Positions 10,327-19,989 of a stretch of DNA of 50,210 bases are shown here, piece after piece (positions within the stretch are counted from its first letter, which is position 1; each line of letters begins with the position of its first letter). Location of the stretch: the NCBI RefSeq assembly GCF_000003815.2, contig NC_049990.1, positions 21,852,053-21,902,262 on the forward strand. Direction: 5' to 3'. A program made the translations under genes and the position numbers. The notes under the pieces are model-generated. The model was not told the origin of the DNA. It saw only the letters and a list, made by a program, of their open reading frames with translations, and did no database searches. The DNA comes from Branchiostoma floridae (taxonomy: Eukaryota > Chordata > Leptocardii > Amphioxiformes > Branchiostomatidae).

Positions 10327-10730
10327 CTCTGTAAGGCTCGAGAAAGGCCTAAATTTGAGCTAAAGTCACCACAAAAAATTGTCCCGTTCACTTTGCCGCC
10401 ATGTTTAGGATCAAAGGTCAAAGAACAATTTAGCGCATACCAATACACCGGGGAGGGGAGCAAAAATCGATAATTTCATGTTTATATTAAGAAATTTATG
10501 CGTTTTGTGTCATACAAGTAGATGTATCTCTACTACCATGCTACTGTTTTCACCAACTTTGATTGACTTTCAAATTTGAACTTTTTTATTTCACCCGCTC
10601 ATGACAGTGGTACAGACCACACATTGTTTACTTCGGGTGCGGTGTACAAGTGCGGGACCCCATTTTATTGGGGTTTGACAGTCGGGGAAGTGGTCAAAGT
10701 CTTTGCTTTGCAGTTAGCCTTTATACAAAG
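10327..10730. promoter_or_regulatory. Shared divergent promoter of CCDC127-like genes C and D
   Basis: The ATG of C (10326, minus) and the ATG of D (10731, plus) are separated by 404 bases with no intervening gene, so both 5' UTRs and any promoters must lie here. No TATA box is obvious next to either start. Co-regulation is inferred from geometry only. Confidence 0.5.
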
Positions 10731-12866
10731 ATGACACGAATGCAGGGGAACGATCTGAACCGCCCTGGCACGACAGGGAACATACCGGTGGAGAAGGGGA
10801 ACCCTCCAGACGGAGGCTGGGGCTGGTTAATGGGCTTCATTATACCGGTCGTGGTACCACCACTTTTCGGTACGTTGAGGTGCAGGCAGGAACTTTAATA
10901 TTAATAGTCAAATTAAAGCACAAAATGCAATACTGTAGTCTCTACCAGACTGACAACGCTGGCGGAGAATAGTTTGCCAGGAGAGCTTTGCTACCGGAGG
11001 ACTTGGTCGGCAGGGGGAATTCGAAACATTTTCCTTTCGCATGCACTGGCCCCTGTAGGGCAATTCCCCGATTTTTTTCCCCGAATTCTACGCTTCCCTT
11101 ACCTCCGTAGGAAGGCTTTGTGGGGGCTAGTAATCTTGGCCCCAAAGGAGTCTGCATTGTTGAATAAAATGAATGGCATGCTTATTACGGTCTAATGACC
11201 TGTTGTTTATCTTTATTTTCGCCAAGAAGACTATTTTTTACTGCCGACAATTTTGTATGTGGGATCCATTGTGCAAGGACATTATAATGTACACAGTTTA
11301 AATTATGACTTTGGTTGTGGATTGCGTCCGGAAAATAAAGGACTAGTTTGATTATGGCCCCCCTAGCTGCTGTCTCTATTACTGCAGCCGGACTTCCGGT
11401 TTTGGTATATTATGTTCTGGACGTGCTTTGTCATCAATTTTGGTGTGATGACGTGGTACCACCCTTTTTCAACTTTCCAAAATTATGTATTGTGACGCAA
11501 GTGCTTTTGGGAGGGTGCAGCTTTGGCAAATTAATACTACAAGACTGCAGTGCCTTTTTGGCTTATCAAGTTTTTCTTTTCAGCCTGGATTTTCCATGCA
11601 AAAGGAGAAAGGGAGAAGGAAGAGATGGAAAAAGAATATCAATGCAAAATTGACATCTTTCATGACAACCAGATGAAAATGAAAGATGAAAACTCCAAGC
11701 TATTTGATAAGTTGGCAAGTAAGTACAAAGTGACAGCAAATGATCAACACTATATCTCAAAGCTTGAAGATGCGAAGAAAGCCCTACAGGAAGATCACAA
11801 GAAACAACAGGAGCAAATACACCAACTTAAGCATAAAGAGAATTCCATTCAAGACAACTTGACAAATATACAAGAGGAAAACTCTAGGCTGATGGAAAAG
11901 TTGATGATTCACCACAAAGTGAGGGAGAGAGATCATCATTATATCTCAAAGCTTGAAGAGGAAAATCAAAAAGTGAAGAAAGACAACAAGGAACAGTTGA
12001 AGCAAATATATCAGGTTATGCATGAAAGCGGCAGCATTCGTGACAAGCTGACAAAGATACAAGAGGAAAACTCTAAGCTGCAAGAAACACTTGCAAACCA
12101 ACAAGAATTCAAGGCTAAAGATCAACAGTACATCTCAAAGCTTGAAGAAGACAATCAGACACTGAAGAAAGTTTACAAGGAACAGCAGGAACAGATGAAC
12201 CATCTCGAGCATAAAAGCAGCACCATTCTTGAGAAGCTCGCTAAGATGCAAGAGGAAAACTTTAGACTGAATGAAAAGCTGGCAAGTCATCGGGATATAG
12301 AGAAGAGGGATCATCAGTATATCTCAAAACTGGAAGATGAGAACAAATCTTTGAAACAAGACTACAAGAAACAGCAAGAAGAACTTGCAAAAAGGCTCAG
12401 TGATGTTAAACCTGCTACTTCAAATGAGACAGAAAGTCCAGAGGAAGTTAAAACGAAGGCCACAGGGACAGCGGGAACTTCTGGCTTCACTTTGAAAGAC
12501 TCACTAGCGTTCAAACAGAGGGAGAAAGAGATTCATGTTAAGGAGGAGTACCTGTCCAAGCTAAAGCAGCAGCTACGAGAGAGGCAAGACATGAAGTGTG
12601 GTGCATGGAACCCCATGAAGACCAGCTGGCATCGTGTGAACTTAGAACAACAGATGTTGGCACAAGCAAACATCAATGTCCATGCACGAAGTCTCCGTGT
12701 TCCGGCCGCTCTGCGCGAAATCTTCAAGTACGATGACTACTGTGCAACGGGATCGGAGGATCATGGGAGACTAATGTGGACATTTTGGAGGCAGTGGAAG
12801 ATGGAGGTAGAGAGGGAGAAAAACAAATTGTTAGCTGAGAGATTGGCTCAGGATCAAAGCCAGTAA
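10731..12866 (+). CDS. CCDC127-like membrane/coiled-coil protein D with four-unit coiled coil
   Basis: Exon 1 is 10731-10869 (MTRMQGNDLNRPGTTGN; PPDGGWGWLMGFIIPVVVPP; donor GTACGT) and exon 2 is 11584-12866 (acceptor TTTTCAG, TAA stop), giving 473 residues. The hydrophobic exon-1 segment joins in phase 1 to AWIFHAKGEREKEE, a membrane-proximal charged stretch. The coiled coil contains four copies of a 63-residue unit; the ISKLE codons lie at 11754, 11943, 12132 and 12321, exactly 189 bp apart. A short low-complexity linker (TSNETESPEEVKTKATGTAG) precedes the conserved C-terminal domain: RERQDMKCGAWNPMK, LRVPAALREIFKYDDYC and HGRLMWTFWRQWKMEVEREK, with the CCDC127 spacing. It is the longest member of the cluster and the most complete. 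Partner and function are unknown. Confidence 0.8.
11338..11460 (+). repeat. Dispersed repeat fragment in the intron of gene D
   Basis: The string CCCCCCTAGCTGCTG, then ACTGCAGCCGG and TGTTCTGGACGTGC, parallels 22998-23290 (CCCCCTAGCGGCTTG, ACTGCAGCAAA, TGTTCTGGACCTGC). A reverse-oriented relative is at 30240-30615. Confidence 0.5.
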
Positions 12867-12914
12867 TGTTGCATTCTTCTGGGGAAAATATCTGATTTGT
12901 GGAAACATAGTGAC

Positions 12915-13179
12915 CGCAACACTAACAATTCTCAAACATATATTTGAACGCAACACTAAAAGTTGCCACACATATATTTGAACGCAACACTAACAGTGAC
13001 CACACATATATGTGAACGCAACACTAACAGTTGCCACACATATATTTGAACATAACACTAAAAGTTGCCATACGTATATTTGAACGCAACGCTAAAAGTT
13101 GCCACACATGTATTTGAACGCAACGCTAAAAGTTGCCACACATGTATTTGAACGCAACGCTAAAAGTTGCCACACATGA
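12915..13179 (+). repeat. 34-bp minisatellite, about 8 copies
   Basis: Units start with CGCAAC at 12915, 12949, 12983, 13017, (CATAAC) 13051, 13085, 13119 and 13153, an exact 34-bp period. The consensus runs CGCAACRCTAAAAGTTGCCA then CACATRTATTTGAA. It lies just beyond the stop codon of gene D. There are no non-repeat spacers. Confidence 0.93.
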
Positions 13180-13890
13180 CTGAAGTGAGGAAAGTCACGG
13201 AAAGTGCCTTTCCCATGGCCTATATGAGTACAAGATCGGTGACATATCAACAACAAAGCCAGGACCTCTTGGTTATTTACACCACACAATCACAGATGAC
13301 ATGATTGGCGGATTACAATGAGTACACTTTTCTTAGTCCAATATCCAAAACTGTCCATTTCGCTTTCTACCTATGTTACCATAGCCCTTTCCTCATTGCC
13401 CGTTGTGCAAGTACAGCTTAGCTATGTGCCATTAAGGATTTTAAATGTGTTACTAACAAACAGTACCAGTGTTAGCCAAAAGGATACCAATCTGAGTTCA
13501 ATTTGTTTTGTTTTTTTATTTGAAAATCTGATCTGAAATGGTGTAGTATAATGACAAGCTAAAGTCACAGCAGGTCATCCTTGTGCCATAAGATGTTTTT
13601 TCTTTGTAAATGCTCCTTGAAATATTCTTTCTAAGCAGACTTTCTATTGTGTTCTATGAATGTTATGCTTGTGAATGGTGTAAAAGAGTGTTAATGTCTT
13701 GCTGTGCTACAGATATTTATCTGCTCTGAAAGTGTACTAGTCTGTGTAACTCAAACTCTGCTGTCCAGTGCTGTAAATGGTCAGTCGGATGTTGCGTAGG
13801 CTGCTATAAGCCAGATTTGATGAGGCTATATGTGTACCTATTTTCAATGTCATTCTTCCCTAAATCAGTTAAGGGATGTTATGAGAACTG
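13180..13890. other. Intergenic between the minisatellite and a LINE 3' end
   Basis: No coding sequence, RNA gene or repeat was recognised in these 0.7 kb. Confidence 0.5.
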
Positions 13891-16162
13891 GTTTATTTAT
13901 TTAAACACACAATGACATGTACAAGATTATAGTCCGAGGACTAAATTGCCTCGTACATTCTACAGGAGAGGCTGGCGCTTAGGACTAAAACAATGGAATG
14001 TCTTGCCTAAGTGGATTAATCTAAATATACTTATCACAATTTCTACTACACATTTACAATTTAAAAGTGTGGATCTGCACACCATCAGGTAGATATATAT
14101 CTATGTCAATTATAAAATCTATCTCATTCTGAATGATTAAAATGTGACACTTCAAAGTCTAATGTGAGTTTAACAGATCGATACAATAAGGCAGCGTGGT
14201 ATTCCTGAAACGCGATGTTCGGCACTTAAACTGGCTGAAGTTGTCGGAATTTCTTAGGTCCCTACCATGTGCCTCAGAGCGGCGTGGTGGTAGCCAGCCG
14301 TTGAAAACCTCAGAATGAACAATAGATCTGGCATACTTCAGACAGAGAGCCTTACGCCTTACATGCAGAGGTTCTAGTTTACAAATCAGTAGCGCTGAAC
14401 TGTAGGAACTGAAAGAGCGACCAAGAATGATCTTACAGGCCCTGGCTTGGACACGCTCAATCATACATGACAGTTCTACTGTAAGCCCAGGGTGCCAGAC
14501 CTGGCAGGCGTATTCCAAGGTGGGGCGGACAAACCCTATGTACACAAGTACTAAGTCGCTTGTGCTCAGACCGTGTTTCTTCAAACACCTAATCATGTAT
14601 AGACGGCGGTTAGCTTTGCCCACAATCATTATCACATGTGAAGTCCACTTCAAGTTTGCTTGTAATATTACACCAAGGACCTTGGCCTTGTGCACAACTT
14701 CAAGTTCAGATGCACCAACAAACAGTCTGGGAATTTCGGGTGTTTTTCGCAAGAAGCATATGAACATCACCATGCATTTAGTTGGGTTGAGCTGCATATA
14801 GTTTTTGTCAGTCCAGCTGACTAGGTTGTCTAGGTCGGTTTGTACATTCGACGGGTGTGACGCTAGTCTGGCCTCTGCAAGAGACATATCGTCAACATAT
14901 TTCCAGGCCTCTGCTGAAGTGTCATCTTGGGGGGCTGCATCGTTTATGAGGGCAAGGAAGACCAGGGGACCAAGCTTTGTGCCCTGGGGTACTCCACAGG
15001 TGAGCGTTTCCCACTCTGAATGTGTTCCTTTGTATGTGACACGTTGCTGCCGGTGCGAGAGGAAGTTGCAGACCCAAGGGAGGATGGACCGGCGGACACC
15101 AAGTTCAAGGAGTTTGTTCATTGCCGTCAGGTGATGTACTCGGTCAAAAGCACACGTGAAGTCCGTAAGTACCAAGGTACTAACATATCCGGGTTTGTCA
15201 GTAGCACAAGCAAGGCTGTGAACAAGGCTAGTAAGGCAATGTGTCGTGGATAGGGCTGGGTATCGGTACAGCGTACCGGTACAAAACGGTTTTTCTTATG
15301 TAAACACCANNNNNNNNNNNNNNNNNNNNNNNNNNNNNNNNNNNNNNNNNNNNNNNNNNNNNNNNNNNNNNNNNNNNNNNNNNNNNNNNNNNNNNNNNNN
15401 NNNNNNNNNAAACCCTTCACATATCTTAGCAAAGATGGAAGTTAACGAGATCGGCCGTAATTTGTCAAGGCGTGGTGGGTTCTCTTTCGGAACAGGAACA
15501 ACGTTGGCTTTCTTCCATATGGAGGGCACCGATCCTTCAGCAAGAGAGGTGTTGAAGATGTCAGTCATAGGCGAGCTCAACTCAAACGCAAATTCCCGCA
15601 CTAGTCTGGGAGAGATGTTATCAACGCCGGCAGCCTTTCCTACCTTCACTTTCCGAAGTTGGTGGTACATATCCCACACTGTGACCACCGGGGGAGGGCT
15701 ACACGCAGGCAGGAAGGACGGCAGTTCGTCTAGCGACAGCGGAGGGAATTGCTGGGAGGCTGCTGCCAAGTACGTGTTTATGGCATTAGCCGCTTCTTTG
15801 GGATTAGTGTTGTCAACGCCCAGGATTTGGTTGCCTTGGTCACGACGTATGCCGGTCATGTCTTTAATGTTGCGGTACCATTCCTTGGGATCAGCAGTCT
15901 TGAGGTGTTCAACCTTGTCCCGGTAGTGGTTTCGTTTAGCAGTGGAGATTTCCCGTATAACCCTGTTCCGATACCGTTTCCAGGCACTTGTGTTACCCTT
16001 GTGGAAAGCCTTCTGGCGTTTCTCGATTAGGGCTTTGATACAGGGAGTGACCCATGGTTTGTCTCTGCAGTGGAGGCGCACCACTTTAGTCGGAAAGTAC
16101 ACTGAATAAGGCGGCTTTTTTTTACTCAACTTGTAGAACAGTGGGAGTCTGTACAACGCCAT
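13891..16162 (-). mobile_element. Degenerate LINE (non-LTR retrotransposon), reverse-transcriptase part
   Basis: On the minus strand a reverse transcriptase runs from about 16162 to a stop at 14159, then a 3' UTR to a TTTAAATAAATAAA-like tail at 13891. The upstream frame (16162-15410) has RDKPWVTPCIKALI, KAAGVDNISPRLVRE and IWKKANVVPVPKE and LRPISLTSIFAKI (RT motifs 1-2). The downstream frame has LVLTDFTCAFDRVHH, GVPQGTKLGPLVFLALINDA, the catalytic KYVDDMSL and the thumb HAKVLGV-type region (KAKVLGVILQANLKW). Endonuclease and ORF1 are missing, so it is 5'-truncated. A 100-N gap and a foreign segment (15250-15309) interrupt it. It is inactive. Confidence 0.88.
15310..15409. other. Assembly gap of 100 N
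   Basis: Exactly 100 N inside the LINE reverse transcriptase. The preceding 60 bases (GGGCTGGGTATCGGTACAGC...) do not fit the RT frame and look like the end of another repeat, which may explain the failed assembly. Confidence 0.99.
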
Positions 16163-16720
16163 TTAGGTAGAGTACAACAGAACGCCTGTGAAGCTGACGA
16201 AGCGGTCACTGTCACTGTGTATGGCATATCTGTTCGGTTGACCGATAGCCAGCCAGACTCGGTCCCCTTGCTCCAGCTCCAGTAATGCAGTGTTTGACCC
16301 GCCGCCATGGCTAGAACTCTGCCCAGCCCACATGGCAAGCTGACGGAGAAAGAAATAGTCAACGATTGGAGAACGAAAGAGTGTACAACTTTTATCCGTG
16401 AATATTTTTTATCAGATTGTTACAGAAATAAGAGACTCTTTTTTTTTACAAAACCATTGCCCCTTCGGTGACCTTTACGTCAGCTGAACTGGACATCGCT
16501 TGAACCATGGTACTTAAACGATGCAATATGTACATAGATACGTAAATACTTTACATTTTATGACCGCATCTATCTGTAGCAGCGAAACAAATATCTGCAG
16601 TTCAATGTGAACCAGTCAAATTGTCCTGAGGATAGGAAGGTAACAGACGGTCACCTAAACGTCGGTGGAAACTTAGTAAAGCAATGGTTGAGTAAAAAAA
16701 AGCCGCCTTATTCAGTGTAC
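16097..16720. repeat. Perfect 34-bp inverted repeat with 556-bp loop
   Basis: The arms are 16097-16130 and 16687-16720. Each includes GCCGCCTTATTCAGTGTAC next to an eight-base A/T run and is an exact reverse complement of the other; identity stops abruptly on both sides. The left arm is in LINE coding sequence (KKKPPYSVY on the minus strand). The loop holds no recognisable gene. Confidence 0.9.
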
Positions 16721-17359
16721 AACTTTGTATAGAACCATTGCTCCTAACTTGTAAATCTCTGCAAACTGAAAGAGAGTAATTTGAACATCATTTTATTGGT
16801 AACAGCTTTTGAACTTAATGACAATGATGTTAGAAATATCAACCAAAAACATCCCTGAATAAACAAATATCAACCTGAAATTGTCCGTTTTTCATCAGCT
16901 TGACGAAGGCAGAACGGTTTGTCTGTGACAGTGCCGAGAAGCCGGAAAATAAGAATTTGGCTGTAAATGGATTATGGTGACTAGAGTATTCGTCTTTGCA
17001 TTACAATAACATACGCATGTTAGTATTTCCGAATGTACACCATTCTTTTGTAAATCTTAGTTTAGAAATATGATAAAATTAAAAGGCAACTGTGGAAGAC
17101 GGGGCGAAGGAAAGAGAAGAAAAAAGCAAGTTATAAGCAAAGGAAGAAACCCTGGGTGGATTGTCCCAACACTAAGGGGTGTTACCCAGTATTTACACTA
17201 GAACAAGAAGAAAGACTGAAAGAAGAGTTGAGCAAGAAAATCGACCTGAACTGATAGACACCCGGATGTTGACAGTTAAAGACGGACGGGTTTGTGACGT
17301 CATTAAAGCTGCCACCAACATCAGTCAGCACATGGTCAAAGGAGGGTCTGCATGCTCTT
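16721..17359. other. Intergenic, no recognised gene
   Basis: An open frame at 17179-17367 (plus) is short and lacks splice or family support. Nothing else is evident. Confidence 0.4.
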
Positions 17360-17363
17360 TTCC

Positions 17364-17550
17364 GTAAGGCGTAGGCAGGCCTTTTAATTTCGCGTAATTC
17401 GTAGGGAAGCTATTTTATTTCACGTAATTCGTAGTGAGGATGGAAAATTGACTGTAGAGCGTAGCCAGTGTATTTCACGTAAAGCGTAATCTAGCCTAAA
17501 AATTTCGCGTAAAGCGTAACCTAGCCTAAAAATTACTCGTAAATCGTAGC
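17364..17550 (+). repeat. Short degenerate tandem repeat with GCGTAAAGCGTA core
   Basis: About five to six units of roughly 38 bp, of the form AATTTCGCGTAAAGCGTA then ACCTAGCCTA. A second cluster with the same core is at 19869-19975. Confidence 0.7.
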
Positions 17551-17597
17551 CTGGTCTCCCAAATTTCATAAGTCGAAGGGTAGTCTACCAGTGAATT

Positions 17598-18290
17598 TAG
17601 CCCCTCAAAACACGGGAAATTGCGTTTCAGATGATCAAGATTTCAAAATTTCCCTTACAAATCCTTTCACATTCGGTCATCGACAAGCCAAAATATGTAT
17701 CGAGGGCCTCGCCCTCACCTTTTGTCGTTAATAGGAATGTTATTGAAGGTAGCTAGCTTAGCCTGGCAGCAAAATTTGCCTATCAAAATGCAGGAAATAT
17801 CATCTTAGAGGTTCAAAATTTCCATGGTCCTCCCGTTGCGCCGCCTCGTGCCTTTGGCGCTCGAAATGCTGAAAATATGTTGGGGATGTGACGTGTCAAC
17901 CTCAAACACCTTTTTTGCTGATAGAAATGTCATTAGATTTAGCTTTATATAATATCCATCAAATCAAAATTTTCTTACAAAAACTCAGGACGCTGCGTTT
18001 CAGGGGGTAAGGATTTCAAAATTTTCCCGGACTTCCCTTGCGACGCCTCACCCCTTCGGCGCTCGACATGGCAAAAATAAGTTGTGTGGCGTCACCCTCA
18101 GAAGCTTACACTAAATCCCTGTGAATCTTTAATTAAATATGTCATTTAACTTTTGTCTGCCAGCGAAAATTTACCCTCAAAATGCAGGAAATAGTGTTGC
18201 AGAGAGTCAAAATTTAAATCTTCCCAGCGGAGCATGCCCCCGCCTCTGTCGAGTGTTGCCAGCCTTCCAGAATTTTACAGTCAAAGGTGT
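17598..18290 (+). repeat. Degenerate satellite-like repeat, about four units
   Basis: Related blocks begin near 17598, 17766, 17951 and 18151. Each has a CAAAATTTRCCYTCAAAAY-type start, then a GCAGGAAAT/GCGTTTCAG block and a TCAAAATTT block before a GC-rich CCC(T)TGCGnCGCC segment. The unit is about 170-200 bp with heavy divergence. Confidence 0.55.
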
Positions 18291-18477
18291 TCCAGATGTT
18301 GCGGGTCCAATTATTGCAAAGTTGCAAGCGAAGATATAATGACATCGTGGCTCGACATTTTCTTACAACAGAATTCGTTTGGTTTGATGTAGTCGGTGAG
18401 TTCTATCCCTTCACTGTTGCAGTAGGCGTACGTATACTTCCGAACTAATCTATTTGTACACAGTCGTCGTGACAGAG

Positions 18478-18567
18478 ATGAGTCTGAACATGCAGGTAGT
18501 TTATGTGGTGGCGGTCATCTTCGGGCTGATGCTCAGTGTCAAACTCATCACCATGGGGATGGTGTAA
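18478..18567 (+). CDS. Possible 29-residue membrane micropeptide
   Basis: An ATG at 18478 opens a 29-codon frame to a TAA at 18565-18567. It reads MSLNMQ and then one uninterrupted hydrophobic segment (VVYVVAVIFGLMLSVKLITM). An acceptor-like TTTGTACACAG lies just upstream and a donor-like CAG|GTATAA just after the stop, so this could be a small separate exon. Single-pass peptides of this size are known regulators of ion pumps and mitochondrial complexes, but no family signature is seen here. It may be chance. Confidence 0.25.
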   Translation: MSLNMQVVYVVAVIFGLMLSVKLITMGMV

Positions 18568-18644
18568 TCAGGTATAAACTATTATTTAGGTTTCTATACT
18601 AGTTAAACCACTATTATTTTTGTGACATGACCAAAGAATTGTTT

Positions 18645-18929
18645 CTAGAGTATTCGCTTTTTTATTATGTTAAGTAGTGATCCGCTCCCAGCCCTTCTAA
18701 CAGAGTCTTTTATGCGATGGTCAGTTCGCAGTATTCTGTAGCACTTCATCTCCAGGACCTGGATTCTGCGGCTGTCACTGGCGTGTAGCCCTGACTCATA
18801 GTCATAGGTTACCACGTACACACAACACGGGCAGTGCTCCCAGGTTACATCTAGAGTTCGGAGGGCTGCACGAGCTGTTTCTATGCGTATACTGACAGCT
18901 AAGCTGGCTATTTGTTCTATTGTGGGCAT
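18645..18929 (-). pseudogene. LINE reverse-transcriptase C-terminal fragment
   Basis: The minus-strand frame contains GLHASDSRRIQVLEMKCYRI and LRTDHRIKDSVRRA. This matches the conserved post-RT segment of many animal LINEs (RRIQ-x-FEMKC-RR-L-I followed by a D(R/H)-x-T/K-N/D-x-x-VR block). No catalytic RT motifs remain. Confidence 0.65.
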
Positions 18930-19146
18930 GATGTACTTAGGTCCTGAGAATTGTAGTTGTTCTTCTCGTCAGGTGGCTGTTACTTGAATGGGTCTCTTGG
19001 TTACAGCCGGCCATTATATAAACATTCTTCCAAAATTCGCACCTAATTGTCATGCCCCCCGTGACCAAATACTGGTAATTTACTTGCACAAAACACTGAA
19101 CTGTGCATCGAGTGGTCACTTACAGCCACAGTTTTCTCAATATTAT

Positions 19147-19398
19147 CAAGGACGTTACGTTGATGTAACGTCCTTGATATTATAAATCAAAACATGCCTA
19201 TCATTTCGGGTTTTACTTTCTGGTGGCCTGTGTAACGTCACTGTGTGACATGAAAACGTTCAACACGAGTACTATCCAGATACGTTAAGTTGTTGAAAAT
19301 TTCCATCTAATTACGGACAAACTACTATAGTTACATATGCAAAAGGCTATTATCTCCTTCAGTCTGTTCAAGGACGTTACATCGAAGTAACGTCCTTG
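19147..19398. repeat. Two hairpins with the same 12-bp stem
   Basis: CAAGGACGTTAC and its reverse complement flank a six-base loop at 19147-19176 (loop GTTGAT) and again at 19369-19398 (loop ATCGAA). The two 30-bp palindromes are 222 bp apart start to start. Confidence 0.85.
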
Positions 19399-19868
19399 GT
19401 CTGTTCATTCGTGATTCATAATCACCGGTCTGACCAGTTTTTAGGCATAAAGGCAGCTCCGATTCCTACTCCCTACATACCAGACCATCTAAATCTACAC
19501 GGGCTGTTCTCGGCATTGACAGGTAAAACTGCAGTCAACGTTTATCTTCACTATTTGTTTGCATTGTAGTAGTTTCATACTCTACAGAACGTTTAAATCG
19601 GTAACACCAATTCGGTAACATTTGTAACTTGTTCTTTATGTATCCGGCTTAACTTGGTCACTCCCAATCCCTACATCCGAATGCCTGAGAATGCAGAGAA
19701 TAAGTCAAAGCCTGTGTAGGCTTACGTGTGTTCATAACAACACCTACATGTATCTACTCGTTGATTTGTATTTGAGTCAATAACAGAAACAGCAAGACAG
19801 AACATTCAGGCCGACTCTAGTATGTGGTTCATCTTTACGCTTGACAGGAAAATTGGGCAACATCTTTA
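19399..19868. other. Non-coding interval between hairpins and repeat cluster
   Basis: No exon completing the C1q domain, and no other gene, was recognised here on either strand. Confidence 0.4.
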
Positions 19869-19975
19869 AATAACGTAAACCGTTGCCAGCCTTTCTGAAT
19901 TTAGGGTAAAACGTTGCAGGCCTTCGTGAATTTAACGTAAAGCGTTGTCGACCGTCCCGAATTTAGCGTAAAGCG
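19869..19975 (+). repeat. Second cluster of the GCGTAAAGCGT repeat
   Basis: Three to four units (AATTTAGCGTAAAGCGTTGTC and variants) of about 38 bp, related to 17364-17550. The cluster abuts the last recognisable codons of the C1q exon. Confidence 0.7.
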
Positions 19976-19989
19976 TTGTCAGGACCCTC

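Noticed and set aside
12915-13179. Regular 34-bp array resembling a CRISPR
   Set aside because: Repeats are contiguous with no unique spacers, and this is animal DNA. It is a minisatellite.
14427-15134. Plus-strand open frames opposite the LINE reverse transcriptase
   Set aside because: They are antisense shadows of the minus-strand RT, which has clear motifs (KYVDD, GVPQGTKLGP).
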